Of a stretch of DNA of 55,353 bases, positions 35,301 through 43,708 are shown piece after piece (position 1 is the first letter of the stretch; every line of letters begins with the position of its first letter). Origin of the DNA: Heterotrichella gracilis. Taxonomy: Eukaryota > Sar > Xanthophyceae > Tribonematales > Xanthonemataceae. Both the position numbers and the translations under genes were made by a program. The stretch spans positions 1 through 55,353 of the forward strand of contig JAULBX010025818.1 in assembly GCA_032358255.1 (NCBI GenBank), given 5' to 3'. The notes under the pieces are model-generated. The model saw only the letters and a program-made list of their open reading frames with translations, made no database searches and had not been told where the DNA came from.

Positions 35301-36986
35301 ACTGTCCCATGCCAAAGTCATGTCCAAGCCCATGCCGATGCCCATGCCCGTCAAAAAGGGTGGTCAATTCTCTATCATTTATTTTCTATTTTTATTTTCG
35401 TTACCTTCCATCCAGGGGCAGCGCCAGCTGGTCCAGTCGGTCCAGCCCCCAAGGGGCATTATCCTGGGTGGCAAGCGCTGAAACGGGGAAGTCGCGGTGC
35501 ACCGACTCCACCTGGTCCCCGTAGGCGCTCAGGAAGCGGAGCAGCTCAGGCTTGGTGAACTGCAGGGCGGGAAAGTAACATATTGTAAGAAATTCAAATT
35601 TGGAATGGGGAGGTCGCAAGCCCCCGACTCCACCTGGGTCCCAGGTGGAGGATCAGGAAGCGACACAGCTGAGGCTTGGTAAATTGCCGGAGTGAAAATA
35701 AAGGGGAAACCACCAACAATGAATTTTTTAAATGGATGGGATGCATGGCGAATGGCGCTCCCCCCCGCACCTGTGCACTGAAGCCTTGGAACACCGGTGT
35801 GCAGGTATCGAGGGTTTTGGGTTTTGTAATTTAGGGTTTAGAGTTCCTCACCTGAGCACTGAAGCCCTGGAACACCGAGTTGTATGTGTGCTCACACAGC
35901 CCGTTGAACCTCCCAGAGTCCAGCGCTGCCGCCTCCTCACACACCGCTTTTGTATCGACCCCCTTGGCCCAGATAACTATCCAGCTGCAGCATGAGGAAA
36001 CATAACATAAGCAAGGGAAAAGGCAAGAATAGCTTAAGCACACCTAGCGTGCAAGGATGGCGTGAGCATGGGCAATCGCAAGGTCTGGTGGTTAATCTCC
36101 AAGCTGCCAGCAGTACAGTGCGATAGGCAGTCAGCAATGGTTAACCATGTACATTGCTGCATGGTACCAACCTCTCTACTGGCTCTTGTACAGGGAGCGA
36201 GTCATCTGCTGACCGAATGGAAACCTCTCCCTCTTGAGTATCATCGCCGCTGCAGCACGGGGGGGAATGGTAAGAGCAACGCAGGCGGGTGCACGAGGCA
36301 TGTGTGTGGGGTGGCGGGTGGCGCAATAGGGGGTGGGCTGGGCTATGCGTGTCACAGCCTCTCACACACTTGCTGCAAATAAAGAGCACCTCGTGCTTTC
36401 CAGTAAGGTGTTCAACCAATTCATAAAGGACCGTGTATGTTGCTGGTTGCTGCTGTACTAATACCCTGCCAAATGGGCACCTGTGACTACTATGGGACAA
36501 AATGTCATGATTATCTAAGACCCCCTGGACCCCGCAAAACCAACCCTTCAATTTTGTTATGGCTTATAAACCTATATGAGAACGTTTAAGTGGGCCAAAC
36601 CAGTGGCGTGCCCGTTTAATCCACTGCGGTGCAGGGTGACCACATGCCATACACCCCATGCCCCACGCCCACGCCAAATTGCATGAATACAGCGAACCCA
36701 CCCAAACAAATAGCAGCGTTCAGCATACATACCTGCACCACCCATAGACAGGAGGCAGCCCTTTCTTGACGAGCTTTTGGGATGCATCGCATCCCGGTCT
36801 GGCCAGCACTGCCCTGGTGTGCGCCTGGTGGGCGTGCGTTACGACCCCAGACGCCCCCCATCCACCCGCTACCAGCACCACCACCAGCACCCAGACGCTT
36901 GTAGGTATGCAGGGCTTCGGTTGGGGCCGTCTGCGGCTTTTGGCCACCGCAGGCCGGTTGAGGGGGTCGTGGGATCTGCCCCACAT
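23301..36986 (-). CDS. Membrane-anchored subtilase with PPC, TSP1 and EGF-like modules
   Basis: 23 exons, ends: 36986-36733, 36249-36172, 35984-35852, 35559-35405, 35188-35026, 34563-34447, 33887-33703, 33176-33021, 32487-32247, 31869-31588, 31391-31287, 30967-30749, 30506-28811, 28652-28057, 27551-27050, 26810-26359, 26292-about 26250, 26092-25937, 25604-25488, 25213-24985, 24652-24398, 24139-23747, 23500-23301. All phases match except the end of exon 17. About 2,240 residues: signal anchor ([14 protein letters not shown]), I9-like propeptide ([17 protein letters not shown]), S8 domain with Asp223 (VVDTGI), His266 (GHGTHVA), Asn350 (AAGNED) and Ser420 (GTSQSAP). Then a beta-rich region, a PPC-like domain ([18 protein letters not shown]), a Pro-rich hinge, three TSP1 repeats ([34 protein letters not shown]), CGNGVCE...CPEDC and EGF-like modules, one transmembrane helix ([20 protein letters not shown]) before SRRRR, and a cytosolic tail of about 285 residues. 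Probable extracellular processing or cell-wall protease. Algal hatching enzymes are subtilases, but this architecture is not one I know. Confidence 0.85.
24000..24062. repeat. Trinucleotide tract in subtilase exon 22 (poly-Thr/poly-Ala)
   Basis: A ggt/ggc trinucleotide run encodes, on the minus strand, seven Thr then Ala-rich repeats in the cytosolic tail. It is in frame with flanking coding sequence and likely length-variable. Confidence 0.7.
25302..25350 (-). repeat. Decoy copy of subtilase exon 20 start
   Basis: On the minus strand gggtcctactgcagcgcagt-gcgccaccagc matches the start of exon 20 (gggcccgactgcagccaatg-cgccaccggc). The copy is out of frame (a TGA follows) and lies in intron 19. 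Confidence 0.45.
25843..25890 (-). repeat. Decoy copy of subtilase exon 18 end
   Basis: [15 protein letters not shown] followed by gttatc repeats the functional exon end [15 protein letters not shown] followed by gtaaat, about 90 bp downstream in the gene. The Cys needed for the CPEDC motif is lost in the copy. Confidence 0.65.
27619..27850. mobile_element. Foldback/MITE-like element in subtilase intron 14
   Basis: A left end (accacccgctagccgtagcc) and the reverse complement of the right end (accactgccgtagccgtagcc) form imperfect terminal inverted repeats about 230 bp apart. The interior is AT-richer and itself foldback, with many ttagcg/gctaa words such as tccgctaattc against gcaattagcgga. 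No coding capacity and no clear target-site duplication. It is consistent with a non-autonomous DNA transposon. Confidence 0.6.
28811..30506 (-). other. Subtilase exon 13: 1.7-kb proline-rich hinge exon
   Basis: One exon encodes the end of the PPC-like domain ([20 protein letters not shown]), then a repeat region built on [17 protein letters not shown] and [18 protein letters not shown] Cys pocket follows ([20 protein letters not shown]), then several hundred residues of Pro with Ser, Gln and His, including three [14 protein letters not shown] repeats and an uninterrupted Pro run. Such tracts are typical of hydroxyproline-rich algal cell-wall proteins and would act as a rigid spacer. The complementary strand is an open Gly/Val-rich frame by composition only. 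Confidence 0.8.
31021..31086 (-). repeat. Decoy copy of subtilase exon 12 start
   Basis: [22 protein letters not shown] repeats, with changes, the exon 12 start ([22 protein letters not shown]). It lies about 116 bp upstream in the gene, in intron 11, next to gggtgtagggtgtaggg words. Confidence 0.65.
32090..32245. repeat. (CCA)n satellite in subtilase intron 9 with decoy exon end
   Basis: About 150 bp of near-pure cca/ccaccac repeats separate the real exon 9 donor (DPPSIT|gtgcgt) from a second, changed copy of the same exon end (VDLPSIP, about 32110-32130). Confidence 0.7.
32604..32681 (-). repeat. Second catalytic-serine exon start (decoy or alternative)
   Basis: After the acceptor ctacag at 32682 the minus strand reads [20 protein letters not shown] in the same phase as functional exon 9 (from 32487). 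The copy then ends HHPPEIS without the rest of the exon. It keeps the Ser motif GTSQSAP intact, so its splice acceptor could compete with that of exon 9. Confidence 0.7.
33291..33640 (-). repeat. Three decoy copies of subtilase exon 7 end
   Basis: The exon 7 end ([15 protein letters not shown] plus donor gtgaga, 33703) recurs at 33580-33630 (near-perfect, donor gtgagg), 33402-33450 ([14 protein letters not shown]) and 33291-33345 ([17 protein letters not shown]). All lie in intron 7 with cca-rich spacers. Decay increases with distance from the functional copy. Confidence 0.7.
33841..34303 (-). repeat. Tandem array of subtilase exon 7 starts (functional plus three copies)
   Basis: The word gcaggctgttccgcatggcc starts at 33841 and recurs with small changes at 33961 and 34085, so units are 120 and 124 bp. 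A fourth, more diverged copy lies at 34240-34303. On the minus strand they read [17 protein letters not shown] (functional), [32 protein letters not shown] and [15 protein letters not shown]. The first three units include the same intron piece (ttcctgtaaatt/ttcctgtatatt). Confidence 0.75.
34846..34998 (-). repeat. Two decoy copies of subtilase exon 5 end
   Basis: [17 protein letters not shown] plus donor, the end of exon 5 (35026), recurs at 34945-34998 and 34846-34900, offsets about 82 and 99 bp. The copies are joined by ccctaaaccc/ccctaaaaccc words. All three are nearly identical at the nucleotide level, so these duplications are recent. Confidence 0.8.
35602..35800 (-). repeat. Decoy copies of subtilase exon 4 start and exon 3 end
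   Basis: 35690-35602 repeats the exon 4 start ([10 protein letters not shown] against [10 protein letters not shown]) and then loses frame. 35800-35770 repeats the exon 3 end (VFQGFSAQ plus donor gtgcgg). The functional edges are at 35559 and 35852. Both copies lie in intron 3. Confidence 0.65.
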
Positions 36987-37099
36987 GCCTGCCCCAACCC
37001 ACAATGCTGCCCCTCCGCCCGGCGTCCAAGCGGGAAGCTATACGGCCATTTCTCACGGCGTGATGGCCATTGCAAGGTGAATAATGGCCCCACGAACAA

Positions 37100-38095
37100 G
37101 TAAAAAGGAGCCACCGCCGCTGGCTGGTGATCTACGGCTGCATGTCGTGGGTTTGTGTGTATGTTTTGCGGCAGTCGATTCGATAACAACGGGGTGCGGT
37201 GCGGGGGATACGAACTGGCGTACCTGCCCAGTGCACGACTATAACCAACGCCCCGAGATAGATGTGGGCAACGAGTGTCGCGAATGGGCTTACAAGTAGG
37301 GGGCTTTGTTCGTGTGCATGCAACTGTATATGGAGCAGCCTTGGGGGGAAGATGAATCGCTGATCAGTGGACGGATTGGTGAAAGGACCAATCTAAGCTG
37401 ATCTAACCGGTTTGATTGACTTAAATGTGATCAAAAGGGTCCAATCAGAATGTAACGTATTGTTATCACTGATGCAAACTGATTATACCCCTGTTTTTCG
37501 AAGCTTGATGAGTCATACTCTGGGGATTAAAAATGGGGACGTTTGGGCGGTTGTGGGATTCAACGTTTCCAACAGACGGTTCAAAAGTTTTGCTGGGCAA
37601 CCCTGAACGCTCGAAGTTTGACAAGCTCAGTCTTGTTGCTATTCAACTGCTAGTAGCTTGTGCAAAGGTGACAATGTCCTGAAGTAAAGTGCTCAAATGG
37701 TTTGCCGCTTGATACTTGCTGAGAAACCGTGGATAAAATAGCTTGAACACTTTCACCTTTTGATCGTCACAAAACAAGGTCAGCAAATTTTGTCAAGCTG
37801 TGAAGTGACGCTGCCCATGAACCCCTGGTGCCTAGCCATTGTACACCATTGATAGTAACAACATATTATATAATAATATGTTGCGATTGTATTCTGTGTG
37901 AATTTAGTGAACCCTCCATTCACCAGCCCTGTTGCGAGCCACCTTTCAAGGCTTTCCCCACGGATGTGGCACCGCCGCAACTTCAACACCCGCACATGTC
38001 GGTTGCTTGTTGACCACAGCAATACCGAGCCAAGCACGCAGCGGCTGCCCACGCAAGACTGGGCCCCAAACTCCCTGCACCCACGCACGGCCAGC
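37100..38095. other. Intergenic stretch between subtilase and kinase-like genes
   Basis: No supported gene. It contains the dispersed repeat at 37497-37640 and a short palindromic AT word (atattatataataatat, 37862). The subtilase promoter must lie in 36990-37400. I see no clear motif. Confidence 0.4.
37497..37640. repeat. Dispersed repeat, copy downstream of the kinase-like gene
   Basis: agcttgatgagtcat, ggttgtgggattcaacgttt, ccaacagacggttcaaa, ttttgctgg and gctcgaa-tttgacaagc recur in the same order and orientation at 42258-42415. The two copies bracket the kinase-like gene (38096-41788). Confidence 0.65.
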
Positions 38096-41000
38096 TCACT
38101 CGACCTTGAACAGCAAGGCCGCCTGCCGCAACTCCTCTTCGGCCTCAGCAGGCACCACGTACTGCTTTGCGTGGGTCAGGTCGATCAGCCACAGGCGCAG
38201 TGACCCCGCATCCCCATGCCCACTGGCCACCAGCACATTCCGCGTGGCCAGGTCCCCGTGCAGTAGCCCCACGCCATGCAGCGCCCGTACAGCCGCCTCC
38301 AGCTGTGGTCTCAACGCCACGTGCTCGAGCTTGCGGGGGTCTAGCTGCTCGGCGTTGGGGATGTACTCTGTTGCAAAGAACACTGCACCCTTCATCGTGA
38401 CGCCTGCAGCCACCACATTGGGCAGCACAGAGCCCTGCACCATATAAGGCGGTCCAGTCAACCAGCCACTTGCTGCCACCAGTAACATGAAGGGTCCACA
38501 CATCTCAGGATATATAAATAAGGTCATTCTTTGCAAAATTGCAAGCAAAAGTGTATGAGGCAATGTTGGATAAACAAATGGGCAACATGCATCAATTCTT
38601 GCCTGCAGAGTATGAGCCCTGCTGTATGCCCATATTTCCTTGTGGATGTACGGCGCCGCATCACTCTCCATGTGGCTCAGCTTGGCAGCGGCCTGGCAAC
38701 CGCATGGCATCCTGCAAAGCACAGCAATAGCTCAGTTGCCACTTGACAGAGCAGACCCAGGTGCCGTCTTATATTGTTATTATTTTTAATTCATTTTGAT
38801 TACTATATTTGATTTGTTATTGAGAGTTTTTTCCCTCCCCGACTTTGTTTATAACATACTGGCAGTGCCTGGTACGTTGCGGTGAGGATGGTGAGTGTGT
38901 GTGCTGCATACAGCGCAATGGGCTGGGATACTGGTACAACGTACATACCAATGCTGATGGACTCACATGCAGCAGCGGGTCAAAGGCAAGTGCATGGTAA
39001 GCCAACTGGTCTCTGTACAATGTACGCGTGCACTAGTGCACTACGCAGTACTACTCACGTAGTACAATCCACGCGTGCACCCATGAAGATGTGAATGAGC
39101 AGACCTGGCAATACTCTGTGCACTCCCTCACCTCCACTGGAACACAGTGCCAGTGATCCCACTGCCCACAGCCCCCGTCACATCTGCCGCTCTGAACGAG
39201 GCTGCTGCTGCTGCCAGCGTGTCTTGATGGTTGGTGTCACCCGCCCAGCACCAGGATGCGTGCGCACCCACACCCACACCCATGCTGCTGGCAGGCGAGG
39301 TGCTCTCCGTGACCCGCGGCCAATCACCATCTGCAGTCTCCCCACGGACTGCACCGGCTAGGGAGGGCGGGTGGAAGCTCTGCTGGGTGATGTGCAGGTT
39401 GGCGCGGTTGTGTGCTGGGCCGTGGTGCGTTGGATCATGTGCCAATCCAGGTTGGTGTCCCTGCCTAGAGTGGCCAGGTGGCAGTGAAGGGGAAGGGCCA
39501 GATGGCAGTGAAATACCAGGCTGACACCCACCAGGATGACGTCCATCGTCCTGCCGTGGGCTGTTACCACGCGGAGGCCCTCTGCTGCCTGCTGCTGCAC
39601 GGAGGCGGTCAGCATCGGCTATCCCCAACTCAGAGACGTAGTGGAGCGTCTGCACAGAAAGCACGTTCTCAAGTACATTCTATATCATCACAACACTGTG
39701 CAATAAGCTTGTAATGATGATAGTAATAAATGCCCCTTGCTCCTTGCTCCTTGCTGGAATAATAAAAAATATTTAAAAAATATTAGTGCAATAAGCTGCT
39801 GCACGAGCAGCGACTAGCAAGCAGAGGCGAGCAGGGGTGTCTGCACAGTGAGGCCAAACCATGAATGAGCAACGTTGTCACCCACCGCCAAGAGAGTGGG
39901 CTTCTTGGAATTGCACTCGATGGGCTTTGAGATGTGGATCTTGTAGTCAAAGTCCTGCTCCTGCTCCTCCTCCACCTTCATGAAATAGCTTTTGAGGTAG
40001 GTGCTCAGCACAAGATACTTGACGCCGTGATCCACCCCGTGATTCACGCACTGCACCACATCAGCGGGACTCAGCCACTGGCACATCCACCCTTACATAC
40101 GATGCCGATGGACAGACACAAAGCAAACACATAGACCAACACCATTGACCAACATAAAGTACCTGGTGCACCATTTTGAGCGCCCTCTTGTAGATTGCCT
40201 CTTCTTTTCTCCCCGCATCGCGCAAAAACTCTGCCAGGTTCTCTAGCATCTTTACAAAAACCTCCCTGTCGCATGGACTTTGTAAGAACAAACGTTACAG
40301 GTGGTTCCACAGCTCATAGTAGCTCTGCAAACCCACACACTTACCAGCACTGGCACACGCCAATAGCAGCTCTACGAGGGTGGGAATAGTTCCTTGGTGC
40401 CGTCAATGCCATGTATGGCTTCAGCTTTCCCGTTTGCGTTGTCTCCTGTGCCGCCGCCGCCTGAATAATGGACTGCACAGCACAGCAAAATAAATAAATC
40501 AATATCTACGCAGCCTGTCCGTGAACAGGCGCGTTGGTTAAGGAAGAGGATTGAGCGGAAAAAAGGGCATGGCCCTTCTGTCCACTGTCTCCCCTACCAT
40601 CACAGCACAGCACATAGCACACGTTTCACTATTGTGTTTCCCTGCTTGACAGTAAGCACAGGGCATGGCCAAGGCTTAAAACTGGTGCTGCGTAGTTACA
40701 ACCAGTTACAACCAGTTTAAATTGTTGTGCATAGCAAGCGTACCTCCAAGGTGGAGTTTGTAAGTGCGGAACATTGGTGGTTCACAGTCCAGCAGTACTC
40801 CGAATCAATGCACATGGAGACCTTCTTCGCTGTCTTGTCAAGCAAGTATAGAGAGGAGCCCTCACCAGGAGCTTGCTGCAGAATTGAACAGTGGTGAATG
40901 GGGGGTTTCTCTGTGTTGGGGCTTGCACCAGTGCAGCAAAAGCCTCACCTTGCCATACCCTGCGAAGTCTGGCAGGGTATACATACTGCGGCCTGGTGGT

Positions 41001-41788
41001 ATGCTACCAAGGTGCCCCTGCACCTCCTCATCTAGTGTATCCTACGGCACAAAATTCATCTTCAAAGGCAACTCCGCTTGGAGGCTGCTTTGACGCTCCG
41101 ACGAGTCCACTGTGGAGGTGTCAATGTCAATCACAGGCAAGGAGTACTCCAAGACTGTCTTGAGGTCGACGCAGGCTGCAAAAGTGGATAACCAATAAAA
41201 GAAAATTCGAGAACGTGGTGTCATGAACGGTCAACGTTGTGGACGCAGATGGGACTGGGTCCTTGCGATGCAGATGCATGCATGCATGTGCAGAGCGCAA
41301 GCATCCATGTGGGGAAGCATAGTGCCTTGGCTGATTTGGAGGTACTACAGCTTCGATAGAGGCTGATTACCCACCTAGCATTACGAGACGACTGACGAAC
41401 GCGTTGTGATCACCACAACCCAGGTCTTTCCCACCACCAGGCGGACATCTGATGAAATACTCCAACGCAAGCCGGGCCTGCCTCTGCCCGCCGGGAAACT
41501 CTTCAGCCAGGTGGCGGAGGCATGGCTTAAACTCTGCTGACTGCACCCTGTCCCGTTCTGCCGGGTTGCGGCTCAGGTTGACGAGAAATTGTTTCCACTC
41601 GCACTCGTCCCATAGCAACGCAACCCCGTCCGGGCCTTTGTCCACGGCATATCCCAGCATCCTCTCGAGTACTTCTGCGGAGCAACGCAACAGACTTTAC
41701 ACACTTCTTGAAGTGCATGGTCAGGCTGATATTTCAGGAAAGTCAAAGACTTGCCTGGTGTTTCGATGTAGTCCAACTTTCGCTTCAT
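38096..41788 (-). CDS. Atypical protein-kinase-like protein (11 exons, TAG at codon 156)
   Basis: Exons: 41788-41755, 41674-41375, 41175-40949, 40875-40744, 40472-40345, 40277-40163, 40077-39886, 39649-39532, 39357-39132, 38711-38603, 38434-38096. Phases all match, 639 codons plus TGA. The C-terminal part is a kinase-like fold: Gly loop GSGITGTVFQW, ATP Lys in CQAAAKLSHM, helix-C Glu in HKEIWAY, hinge FFATEYIPNAE, catalytic LLHGDLATRNVLVA, metal Asp in LWLIDLTHAK (IDL in place of DFG). This resembles RIO, Crinkler and aminoglycoside-kinase families more than ordinary protein kinases. A TPR-like helix pair (VKMLENLAEFLRDAGRKEEA) and an unassigned N-terminal region precede it. Introns 1 and 10 use GC donors (caccag|gcaag, ctgcag|gcaag). 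Codon 156 is TAG (41044-41042). A 69-bp in-frame intron, 41110-41042, could remove it. Cytosolic by lack of signals. Confidence 0.7.
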
Positions 41789-42257
41789 TTTTGCTCCTCT
41801 TCACCAATCAGAGCACTCTTGAGGTTTTAACTCATCACAGTGTGCTGTGTGCTCAAGGTTAGCCACGAAACAGTTGTGCATACAAAAGCGAACAGGCAAG
41901 GGAAAACTCTGGCTCGAAATCTGGCTCGCACTGATGGACCAGTGTTGAAGGGAAAGTCTTATTACTGCCGTTAATACCTTGTCTGACAGGAGAGATGGTT
42001 TGCACCGGGGGTTTGCAGTTTGAATTCAGTGCAACCTTGAGCGTGGTTGCAACCTTGCAGTGATATCTAAACGCAAGAAGTATCCCAGCCATACTGGAGT
42101 CCAGTGTATAAGAAACCGCTGTCACGGTATACAATGTACAACTGGGTGTGTCACCTTGGCTCGTATTCACACTGTTGTAGCAAGCACAAACTTTACAACT
42201 GAACCAGGCCTTGTGGGGCACTTGGTAGGAACAGGAGATATAGATACGGTAGACAAG

Positions 42258-42415
42258 CAGCTTGATGAGTCATGAGACTTGGGGATTGGGGATCAAGCTT
42301 AGGGGATTGGGCTTCGGTGGTTGTGGGATTCAACGTTTCCAGCAGACGTTTCAAACGTTTTGCTGGTGCCTGAAGGCTCGAACTTCGAGTCGAAGTTAAA
42401 CAAGCCCTGTATTGC
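42258..42415. repeat. Dispersed repeat, copy upstream of the kinase-like gene
   Basis: Partner of 37497-37640 (agcttgatgagtcatgagac, ggttgtgggattcaacgttt, cagcagacgtttcaaa), 4.76 kb away in the same orientation. Confidence 0.65.
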
Positions 42416-43480
42416 AACCACGACGTACTCGATGCCAGCTCCGTTCGACGCACTGCGCCGCTCACCAGGACCTCCACACCACAGCTTGTGCATCCGCTGA
42501 CACAGTACCCCAGCACTATGTGCCACTGTGCACACACCTCCTGATTGGCCCCAAAGCGCGTGCGAAGCTTGCCCCTGCGTCAGAGAATGTTGAGAAGCAT
42601 GGCGCGGTCTGTTTTGGGACACCCTCCGCTGCAAAAACAAGTACGCATATGCATGCATGCATCGGTAGTCAGTTCAGTCACCCAGCAATAACGGGTCACC
42701 AACAACCTTTTGCCCAATATCTCCTTTCATATATGGCTTGGTTCTCCGTTGACGTCTTCAAAATACGCGTTGCGTTTACATCGTGGCCACATATGGCATT
42801 TGCACTATGCTAGTGCGCACATTGTGCCGGCTAAAGCAGCCTCACATTTGAACCGTGCATTGCCATCCCTCCCACCGAAAGTATATGATCCCTCCACTCC
42901 CCTTTGATGGGTAGCAACGTCCCTCGGTCCCGCCATCTCGCGTCGCTCCACTCGCCACTGCCCATGTGCTTTGCAGATACCCACCAGATGCCTCCACCGC
43001 CTCACCAGCCCACAAGGCCTTTCCCCCTTGGGCCAACTAACCGCTATAAGACAGCTACAACCACAAAGGAAACCACAAAATGGCCCCAGACAACGCACAG
43101 CATGCACAGCAGCAGCAGTCTTGCAGCATGGGGAGCGGCAGTGGGTGTCGGAGCATGAAAGCTTGGAAGGAGGAAGGTGCGGGTGGGCGGCAGTCGTTTG
43201 GATTCCACTATACTTAATTTTAATTATAAGAAAGTTTGGCAATAATTACTGTATACCAAAAACACATGTTATCGATACAGCTATTTTAATGGCACGAAGC
43301 GGCCACACGCATCTCCTGGCCACTGTGCAGGAACTGGCTGCGCATCTCAGGGCCACCATGTTATAATCAGTATCCGCCACGGCCCTGAGCAAGCCGCACT
43401 TGCACACCTCAGCGGGCAAAATTAGCACATTTAATTTCTCCAAATTTGCATCCTCCACTCCCCGAATCCTCACTACCCGC
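42416..43480. other. Region upstream of the exonuclease gene, start exon not found
   Basis: The first coding exon of the exonuclease gene (organelle targeting sequence expected) should lie here or further upstream. Several short frames exist on both strands, but none joins the 43709 acceptor in phase with a convincing transit peptide. Confidence 0.35.
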
Positions 43481-43566
43481 AGGCTGGTCCCGAGCGATGC
43501 CATGGCGATCATCTTCCACACACACTTTGGCTATGCGGATGGCAACCGCCTGCGCAGCTCGGTGTG
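43481..43566 (+). repeat. Decoy copy of exonuclease exon (start), 228 bp upstream
   Basis: After acceptor acccgcag the sequence reads LVPSDAMAIIFHTHFGYADG and RLRSS, then departs (VCKVAT and a stop). The functional exon at 43709 reads LVLSDAMAIIYRTHFGYADG. The 140 bp of intron in front of each copy is also similar, so the duplicated unit is 228 bp. Confidence 0.75.
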
Positions 43567-43708
43567 CAAAGTTGCCACCATTTGAATATTACAATCAGTA
43601 CCCGCCGCGGCCTAAAACAACCACGGGCAAGACGTTGCACCTCAGCAGGCAAAGTCGCCACCAATTTTAATTAAAAACCAGCATTTTCTAAATCCCCACT
43701 ACCCGCAG

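Noticed and set aside
39532..39649. Frameshift in kinase-like exon 8
   Set aside because: Another frame looks coding too, but the phase-0 frame joins both neighbours exactly, so no frameshift is needed.
42805..43242. Minus-strand frame of about 145 codons upstream of the exonuclease
   Set aside because: No family resemblance, and the frame overlaps the expected promoter/5' exon region of a plus-strand gene.
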